Shown here: piece by piece, positions 51,017 through 56,109 of the stretch
How positions within the stretch are numbered: the stretch's first letter is position 1
Layout: every line of letters begins with the position of its first letter
DNA from: SKPH01 sp051748565
GTDB lineage: Bacteria; Bacillota; Dethiobacteria; DTU022
Reading direction: 5' to 3'
DNA: 56,109 bases
Assembly (NCBI GenBank): GCA_051748565.1
Contig: JBNJHN010000008.1
Coordinates: 1-56,109 of the forward strand
The notes under the pieces: generated by a model
What the model saw: the letters and a program-made list of their open reading frames with translations, nothing else
Told to the model about the DNA's origin: nothing
The model's database searches: none
Made by a program: the position numbers and the translations under genes

Positions 51017-52117
51017 ATGAAAGCAAAAAAAGAAGTTGAAATAATCTACTTAAACGCCCTTAACTCTTTATCTTTTCTTGGTTCAGCCCGCATTAAAACA
51101 CTTCTGAACCATTTTGGTACGGCTGAAGCTGCCTGGAAAGCTCCGAATCAGGATCTGATAAAAATCCTCGGACTGACCGGAAAAGCCGATAAATTTGAGC
51201 AGGAAAGATCGAAAATCGAACCGGAGCAGGAATGGGTTCGGCTTGCTGAAAAAGAGATCAAATGTGTTACTCCCGAAACCGAGGGTTACCCCGCTTTATT
51301 AATGCAAATATCATTACCGCCTCTGATTTTATATTACCGGGGCAGTCTGCAAAAGATAGATCGCCCATCAGTGGCAATCGTTGGAAGCCGTCGCTGTACA
51401 TTTTACGGGCAGGAAGTTGCTCACCGGATGGCTATTGAGCTTGCTGAGCAGGGTGTAAATATAATCAGCGGAATGGCCCTGGGGATTGATACTTCCGCAC
51501 ACAGGGGAGCCCTGGATAAAAGCGGTTATACGGCAGCAGTTCTCGGTTGTGGTCTTGATCGGTGCTATCCGCCGGATAATGCCGACTTAATGGAGCAAAT
51601 AATATCTGAAGGAGCAGTTATCAGTGAGTTCCCGATTGGTACGGAACCCTTACCGAAAAATTTTCCTCAGCGGAATCGGATCATAAGCGGGGTATCATTA
51701 GGAACGCTGGTTGTCGAAGCGACAGCAAAGAGCGGCGCTCTGATCACTTCTGATTATGCTCTCGAACAAAACCGCGAGGTATTTGCCGTTCCGGGTAACG
51801 TTGGCAGCCCCTACAGTCGAGGCTGCCACAGGCTCATTAAAGAAGGGGCAAAGCTGGTTGAATCTGCTGCAGATATTTTAGAAGAGCTCTATATTAATTT
51901 GCCTTCGGAAGAGCAGTTAACCCTGGAACCGCATAATTTCAACCTGACAGAGGGGGAGCAATCCCTCATAAAGATTATCCCCTATCAACCCATGCATATT
52001 GATAAGATCATCCAATTAAGCGGTACAAAGGCATCAGAGGCCAGTGCACTGCTTTTATCTTTGGAGCTAAAAAAATGCATTCGCCAGAGCCCGGGAAAAT
52101 ATTTTTACCGGATTTAA
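51017..52117 (+). CDS. dprA: DNA processing protein DprA
   Basis: Binds incoming single-stranded DNA during transformation and loads RecA; also widely present in non-competent bacteria. The 366-residue protein has an N-terminal SAM/HhH-like region, the Rossmann core (SVAIVGSRRCTFYGQEVA, ISGMALGIDTSAHRGAL, FPQRNRIISG, EATAKSGALITSDYALEQNR, AVPGNVGSPYSRGCHRLI) and a C-terminal winged-helix DML1-like domain. ATG 51017 is 8 nt after paralogue 3 behind AAGGAG. Confidence 0.96.
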   Translation: MKAKKEVEIIYLNALNSLSFLGSARIKTLLNHFGTAEAAWKAPNQDLIKILGLTGKADKFEQERSKIEPEQEWVRLAEKEIKCVTPETEGYPALLMQISLPPLILYYRGSLQKIDRPSVAIVGSRRCTFYGQEVAHRMAIELAEQGVNIISGMALGIDTSAHRGALDKSGYTAAVLGCGLDRCYPPDNADLMEQIISEGAVISEFPIGTEPLPKNFPQRNRIISGVSLGTLVVEATAKSGALITSDYALEQNREVFAVPGNVGSPYSRGCHRLIKEGAKLVESAADILEELYINLPSEEQLTLEPHNFNLTEGEQSLIKIIPYQPMHIDKIIQLSGTKASEASALLLSLELKKCIRQSPGKYFYRI

Positions 52118-52209
52118 CAATAATTAATTATGATTAAGATACGTAATTAGAACATGTTTTATATTTGAATTTGAATAGCTGGAATTTTTTCAAAAAAAAA
52201 GCTATTTGC

Positions 52210-52238
52210 TTGCATCTGTAGAATAGTTGTGTTAGGAT
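52210..52238 (+). promoter_or_regulatory. Promoter of xerC
   Basis: TTGCAT (52210-52215) and TAGGAT (52233-52238) with a 17-nt spacer. The transcript would begin near 52245, only about 11 nt before ATG 52256, and the gene has no strong ribosome-binding site, so its leader could be very short. An upstream A/T-rich inverted repeat (AATAGCT near 52174, AGCTATT near 52200) sits in the same gap. Confidence 0.45.
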
Positions 52239-52255
52239 TATATGGGTGTGGCGTA

Positions 52256-53158
52256 ATGACTGTTTTTGATTGGCTTGAACGATTTCTGGTTCACTTAATG
52301 GTTGAGAAAAACGCATCACCGCTGACTATGCAAGCATACCGGAACGACATCATGCAGTTTCTGGAGCTTGAAGGCGATGAATTGGCAGACTTAAAAAATG
52401 TAGACCACCTCGCTTTGCGTCGCTTTCTAGCCTGGCTCAGGGATAAAGAATATACTCGTCGTTCAATTGCGCGTAAATTATCTGCGACGCGTTCTTTTTT
52501 GTTCTTTTTGCAAAAAGAAGGATTGATTCGCGGAGGAAAGTGGTCGACTGTATCCAGGCCCAAACAAGAAAAAGTATTGCCGCAATTTCTATACTACCAT
52601 GAAGTTTTAGCTTTACTGGAAGCTCCGGACAGCAGGACTCTGCTTGGTTTTCGCGATAGGACTATGCTCGAATTAATCTACTCATCAGGGCTGAGGGTAA
52701 GCGAGATGGTCGGGCTTAACTTTTCTTTACTGCAGTTGGAAGAGAGGCTGGTTAAGGTTTACGGTAAGGGCAGAAAAGAGAGAATAGTTCCCATCGGGAC
52801 TGTTGCAGCTGCCCTGGTTAAGGAATATCTTGAAAAAGTCCGGCCTGCACTGGCTTCCCGTAATAAAGATGGACAGACCTATAATGAGTTGTTTCTGAAC
52901 AAGTGGGGAAAACCCTTACGTGATCGGGGAGTACGTTATTTATTTAAAAAATATATTAGGCAGGTATCCCACAAGGTGGGAATAACCCCGCATTCTCTCC
53001 GTCATTCCTTTGCCACACATCTTCTTGAAGGGGGAGCAGATTTAAGGGTGGTTCAGGAACTGCTGGGTCATGTTAGTTTATCTTCAACCCAGATTTATAC
53101 GCATGTGACAAAAGAACGATTAAGTGAAGTATACCGATCAGCGTTTCCAAGAAAATAA
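52256..53158 (+). CDS. xerC: Tyrosine recombinase XerC
   Basis: Resolves chromosome dimers at dif with its partner XerD. The 300-residue protein has an N-terminal SAM-like core-binding domain and the complete catalytic set: Arg147, Lys171, His246, Arg249, His272 and Tyr281 (SSGLRVSE, GKGRKERIVP, HSLRHSFATHLL, LGHVSLSSTQIYTHV). It heads the xerC-hslV-hslU-codY series. In other Bacillota topA and trmFO separate dprA from xerC; here they are absent. Confidence 0.95.
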   Translation: MTVFDWLERFLVHLMVEKNASPLTMQAYRNDIMQFLELEGDELADLKNVDHLALRRFLAWLRDKEYTRRSIARKLSATRSFLFFLQKEGLIRGGKWSTVSRPKQEKVLPQFLYYHEVLALLEAPDSRTLLGFRDRTMLELIYSSGLRVSEMVGLNFSLLQLEERLVKVYGKGRKERIVPIGTVAAALVKEYLEKVRPALASRNKDGQTYNELFLNKWGKPLRDRGVRYLFKKYIRQVSHKVGITPHSLRHSFATHLLEGGADLRVVQELLGHVSLSSTQIYTHVTKERLSEVYRSAFPRK

Positions 53159-53180
53159 AATTCATGAAGGCGGTTAAAAT

Positions 53181-53711
53181 ATGTTTCAGGCAACAACAAT
53201 ACTGGCAGTAAAAATTGGTGATAAAGTTGCTGTGGCCGGGGATGGCCAGGTTACCTTCGGCAACAGTACCATTATTAAGAACAGTGCCAGGAAAGTCCGA
53301 AGGTTATACGAAGGTAAAGTTATAGTCGGTTTCGCCGGCGCTGCCGCAGACTCACTTACCCTTTGCGAAAAATTTGATGGCAAACTGGAAAGTTACCAGG
53401 GCAATCTCATGAGGGCTGCCGTTGAACTGGCAAAAGATTGGCGTACAGATCGCGTCCTCCGCAGACTCGAAGCTCTGCTTGTGGCCGCAAGCAGCGATGC
53501 TTTGCTGATGATCTCGGGTACGGGAGAAGTTATTGAACCGGATGACGGGATTGCCGCAGTAGGTTCAGGGGCTCCTTATGCCATGGCTGCTGCCAGGGCC
53601 CTTCTGCGCAATGCTGATTTGACACCGGGTAAAATTGCTGCTGAAGCGATGAAAATAGCATCTGAAATATGTATCTATACCAATGATGCAATAATAATTG
53701 AAGAATTGTAG
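53181..53711 (+). CDS. hslV: ATP-dependent protease proteolytic subunit HslV
   Basis: Peptidase subunit of the HslUV two-ring protease. The 176-residue protein has a four-residue propeptide (MFQA) before the mature TTILAVKIG, with the N-terminal Thr as nucleophile. GDGQVTFGNSTIIKNSARKV and ELAKDWRTDRVLRRLEALLV are typical. ATG 53181 follows GGCGG. It ends 13 nt before hslU. Thr as N-terminal residue differs from Bacillus ClpQ, which has Ser. Confidence 0.95.
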   Translation: MFQATTILAVKIGDKVAVAGDGQVTFGNSTIIKNSARKVRRLYEGKVIVGFAGAAADSLTLCEKFDGKLESYQGNLMRAAVELAKDWRTDRVLRRLEALLVAASSDALLMISGTGEVIEPDDGIAAVGSGAPYAMAAARALLRNADLTPGKIAAEAMKIASEICIYTNDAIIIEEL

Positions 53712-53724
53712 AAGGGTGTTTTGT

Positions 53725-55146
53725 ATGAACTCAACAGAAGAACTGACACCACGTGAAATTGTAAATGAGCTAGGCAAGTATATAATCGGGCAGGAAGATG
53801 CCAAGCGCTGCGTTGCTGTGGCACTGAGAAACAGGTATCGCCGTAAAAGATTGCCTGATGATTTGCAGGAAGAGATTATCCCTAAAAATATTATTATGAT
53901 AGGAGCTACCGGTGTAGGTAAAACCGAGATAGCGAGGCGCCTTGCCCGCCTGGTTAATGCTCCTTTTGTAAAAGTTGAAGCAACAAAATTTACTGAGGTT
54001 GGTTACGTAGGGCGTGATGTTGAATCAATGGTTCGCGATCTTGTAGAAACATCAATCAGGATTGTGCAGAACGAGCGCATGCTGATTGTCAAAGATAAAG
54101 CCATAAGCAACGCCAATAAAAGACTGGTTGACAGCATTGCCCCGTTGCCGAAGAAAAAACAGCATTCAGCGAACCCGCTTGGTTTTTTGTTTCAGTCCGC
54201 TCCAACCCGGGAAGAGAGCCCTGCCGAGGATGCAACCTATCATGAAAGGCTGCAGCGGGCCAGGGAGGAACAGAAAAAAGTAAAAGAGCGTTTGCTGAAT
54301 GGTGAACTTGAAGGGCAGTTGGTTGAAATTGAGGTTGAAGAGCGTAAAACGCCGATGGTTGAACTTTTTACCGGCCAGGGAATGGAAGAGATGGGTATAA
54401 ACCTGCAGGATATGCTGGGCAATATTGTTCCACCGAAAAAGAAAAAAAGAAAGGTCAGTGTTTCTGAAGCGAAAAAAGTATTTGAGCAGGAAGAAGCACA
54501 GCGCTTAATCGATATGGATGCCGTTATTACGGAAGCTCTTCAAAGAGCGGAACAGTTGGGAATTATTTTTCTTGACGAAATTGACAAAATTGCCGGTAAA
54601 GATTATCATGGATCTGGCCCTGATATATCCAGAGAAGGGGTCCAGAGAGATATACTGCCGATCGTGGAAGGATCTACAGTTGTCACTAAATACGGTCCGG
54701 TAAAAACTGATCACATTCTGTTTATTGCGGCTGGGGCTTTCCATATGACTAAGCCTTCTGATTTAATTCCCGAGCTGCAGGGCAGATTCCCGATCAGGGT
54801 TGAGTTGAACAGCCTGACCGAAGAAGACTTCAAGCGGATCCTTACTGAACCAAACAATGCTTTGATTAAGCAGTATAAAGCACTAATAGAAACGGAAGGG
54901 GTGAATCTGAAGTTTACGGAAGAGTCGATTGAAGAAATCGCTCAAACAGCTTGTTACCTGAATCAGGAAATGGAGAATATTGGAGCAAGAAGACTGCATA
55001 CGATCATGGAAAAAGTGCTCGAAGACCTCTCTTTCGACCTGCCCGACGACAGTTTCTCAGCGGAGATTACAGTAGACCGGGTATATGTTCAAAGCAAGCT
55101 GTACAAAGTGGTTAAAGATAAAGATTTAAGTAAATATATTTTGTAA
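53725..55146 (+). CDS. hslU: ATP-dependent protease ATPase subunit HslU
   Basis: AAA+ unfoldase that feeds substrates to HslV. The 473-residue protein has Walker A GATGVGKTEIARRLARL at about 60-76, the I domain in the middle (about 120-245, charged and variable), Walker B IIFLDEIDKI and the sensor/arginine-finger region LIPELQGRFPIRVEL. ATG 53725 follows AGAAGGG. Confidence 0.97.
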   Translation: MNSTEELTPREIVNELGKYIIGQEDAKRCVAVALRNRYRRKRLPDDLQEEIIPKNIIMIGATGVGKTEIARRLARLVNAPFVKVEATKFTEVGYVGRDVESMVRDLVETSIRIVQNERMLIVKDKAISNANKRLVDSIAPLPKKKQHSANPLGFLFQSAPTREESPAEDATYHERLQRAREEQKKVKERLLNGELEGQLVEIEVEERKTPMVELFTGQGMEEMGINLQDMLGNIVPPKKKKRKVSVSEAKKVFEQEEAQRLIDMDAVITEALQRAEQLGIIFLDEIDKIAGKDYHGSGPDISREGVQRDILPIVEGSTVVTKYGPVKTDHILFIAAGAFHMTKPSDLIPELQGRFPIRVELNSLTEEDFKRILTEPNNALIKQYKALIETEGVNLKFTEESIEEIAQTACYLNQEMENIGARRLHTIMEKVLEDLSFDLPDDSFSAEITVDRVYVQSKLYKVVKDKDLSKYIL

Positions 55147-55179
55147 ATTAATTTAGTAAAGGAAAGGTGGGTGAAAGAC

Positions 55180-55974
55180 GTGATTTCTTCTCCCTTACTC
55201 GAGAAGACTCGTCGTATTAACAGGATATTACAGAAAAGCGCAGGCAAGCACGTAAACTTTAAGGATGTTGCCGATGTTCTTAAGAATGTTATCCATGCCA
55301 ATGTCTATATTGCCGATCGGCAGGGTGCGATATTGGGTTGGTCTCTCGTTGATGAGTTTGAATGTGAACTAATGGTTAACAGTGTATTGGAAAGCGGCCA
55401 TTTCCCAGAGGATTATAATCAATTCCTTCTTAGGGAAGACGAATCCAGGGTTAATTTGCGGCAGAAAACCAATGATTGTGTTTTTATAGATTCGGAAAGG
55501 TGCCTTTTTGCCAATAAGATTACCACTATCGTTCCGATCATTGGCGGCGGAGAACAGATTGGCACCCTGGTGCTTGCTCGTTTCAATGAGTTGTTTGATG
55601 CTGAAGATCTCATTCTTGCTGAAACCGGTGCAACAGTTGTTGGTATGGAGATGCTGAGATCAAGACAGGAAGAAGTTGAAGAAGATGCCCGCAATAAGGC
55701 AGTCGTTCAGCTTGCTGTGGCAACCCTTTCTTATTCTGAACTTGAAGCGGTAGAGCATATCTTTGAAGAACTTGGCGGAGTCGAAGGGCTGCTGGTAGCC
55801 AGTAAAATTGCCGATCAGCTCGGTATAACCCGTTCCGTGATTGTTAACGCCCTTCGTAAATTTGAAAGTGCCGGAGTAATTGAGTCCCGTTCACTTGGTA
55901 TGAAAGGGACCTATATTAAAGTTTTAAATCCGTTCCTGCTGGATTACCTTGCTAGAAAATCGAAACCTTACTAA
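55180..55974 (+). CDS. codY: Global transcriptional regulator CodY
   Basis: GTP- and branched-chain amino acid-responsive repressor of nutrient-limitation genes. The 264-residue protein has an N-terminal GAF-like ligand domain (LLEKTRRINRILQ, FKDVADVLKNVIHANVYIAD) and a C-terminal winged helix (GLLVASKIADQLGITRSVIV followed by ALRKFESAGVIESRS). GTG 55180 is about 9 nt behind AAGGTGG and gives the typical N-terminus; GTG 55171 directly adjoins that site. Last gene of the xerC-hslVU-codY series, followed by a terminator. Confidence 0.96.
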   Translation: MISSPLLEKTRRINRILQKSAGKHVNFKDVADVLKNVIHANVYIADRQGAILGWSLVDEFECELMVNSVLESGHFPEDYNQFLLREDESRVNLRQKTNDCVFIDSERCLFANKITTIVPIIGGGEQIGTLVLARFNELFDAEDLILAETGATVVGMEMLRSRQEEVEEDARNKAVVQLAVATLSYSELEAVEHIFEELGGVEGLLVASKIADQLGITRSVIVNALRKFESAGVIESRSLGMKGTYIKVLNPFLLDYLARKSKPY

Positions 55975-56003
55975 AACTACTGTATGGTTAAATTGCAGCA
56001 AAA

Positions 56004-56044
56004 AAGGGATGGTCTTACTTTTTAAAGGACCGTTCCTTTTTTTT
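56004..56044 (+). terminator. Intrinsic terminator after codY
   Basis: An 11-bp stem AAGGGATGGTC (56004-56014) with GACCGTTCCTT (56028-56038), two G-U pairs, loop of 13 nt, then an uninterrupted T run to 56044. The rest of the window (56045-56109) shows no gene. Confidence 0.85.
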
Positions 56045-56109
56045 AAGGTCATTTTGGGTATTTTAAAAAAGGGTTTTTTGTGGTCTGTGAGAAATATATT
56101 TTTTTATTC

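Noticed and set aside
1..56109. tRNA, rRNA and CRISPR arrays
   Set aside because: No regularly spaced direct repeats and no tRNA- or rRNA-like segments were seen on reading either strand.

Overview
The window is a dense stretch of Gram-positive (Bacillota, Clostridia-type) housekeeping chromosome of moderate G+C. The grounds are gene order and gene content: thrS-infC-rpmI-rplT; a T-box ahead of pheST; yceD-rpmF-plsX-fab-rnc-smc-ftsY-ylxM-ffh-rpsP-khpA-rimM-trmD-rplS-lepB-rbgA-rnhB-yraN; and xerC-hslV-hslU-codY. A stand-alone rubredoxin and a fused ADP-forming acyl-CoA synthetase suggest an anaerobe, possibly a fermentative or syntrophic one. No sporulation, rRNA or tRNA gene and no CRISPR array was seen. 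TTG and GTG starts are very common. A genus cannot be named from the sequence alone.

Layout. Positions 1-9.7 kb: end of thrS, the infC operon with its own promoter, structured leader and an AUU start codon, the KtrB/KtrA potassium transporter, an rRNA 2'-O-methyltransferase, a promoter plus phenylalanine T-box, pheS-pheT, zapA, cvpA and a 3-methyladenine glycosylase. Positions 9.7-18.2 kb: mutS2, a small unknown gene, a reverse-strand class A penicillin-binding protein with a C-terminal PASTA domain, an ADP-forming acyl-CoA synthetase and a small exported NusG-II protein. Positions 18.2-36.4 kb: a consensus sigma-A promoter starts a long run for L32, phospholipid and type II fatty-acid synthesis, RNase III, SMC, both SRP-type GTPases, ribosomal proteins and ribosome-maturation factors, signal peptidase and RNase HII. 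Enoyl-ACP reductase and fapR are absent from this run.

Positions 36.4-51.0 kb form the accessory part, where the usual rnhB-yraN-comM-dprA neighbourhood has been opened. It holds a LOG-like protein, a large cell-wall amidase, a REP-type tyrosine transposase bracketed by a perfect 26-bp inverted repeat directly next to the comM stop codon, comM, rubredoxin, a reverse-strand operon of two paralogous DUF1538 membrane proteins plus a PII-like signal protein, a UvrD-type helicase, citramalate synthase and three consecutive M42 aminopeptidase paralogues. Positions 51.0-56.1 kb return to the conserved order dprA-xerC-hslV-hslU-codY, with topA and trmFO missing between dprA and xerC, and end in a strong terminator.

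The best candidates for less-described biology are the DUF1538-DUF1538-PII operon (a likely PII-gated membrane system) and the transposase/REP unit, in which the repeat encodes the transposase C-terminus. Smaller signals are the inverted repeat just after the ylxM promoter, the nested inverted repeats at the 5' end of yceD, and a perfect 24-bp palindrome inside fabD.
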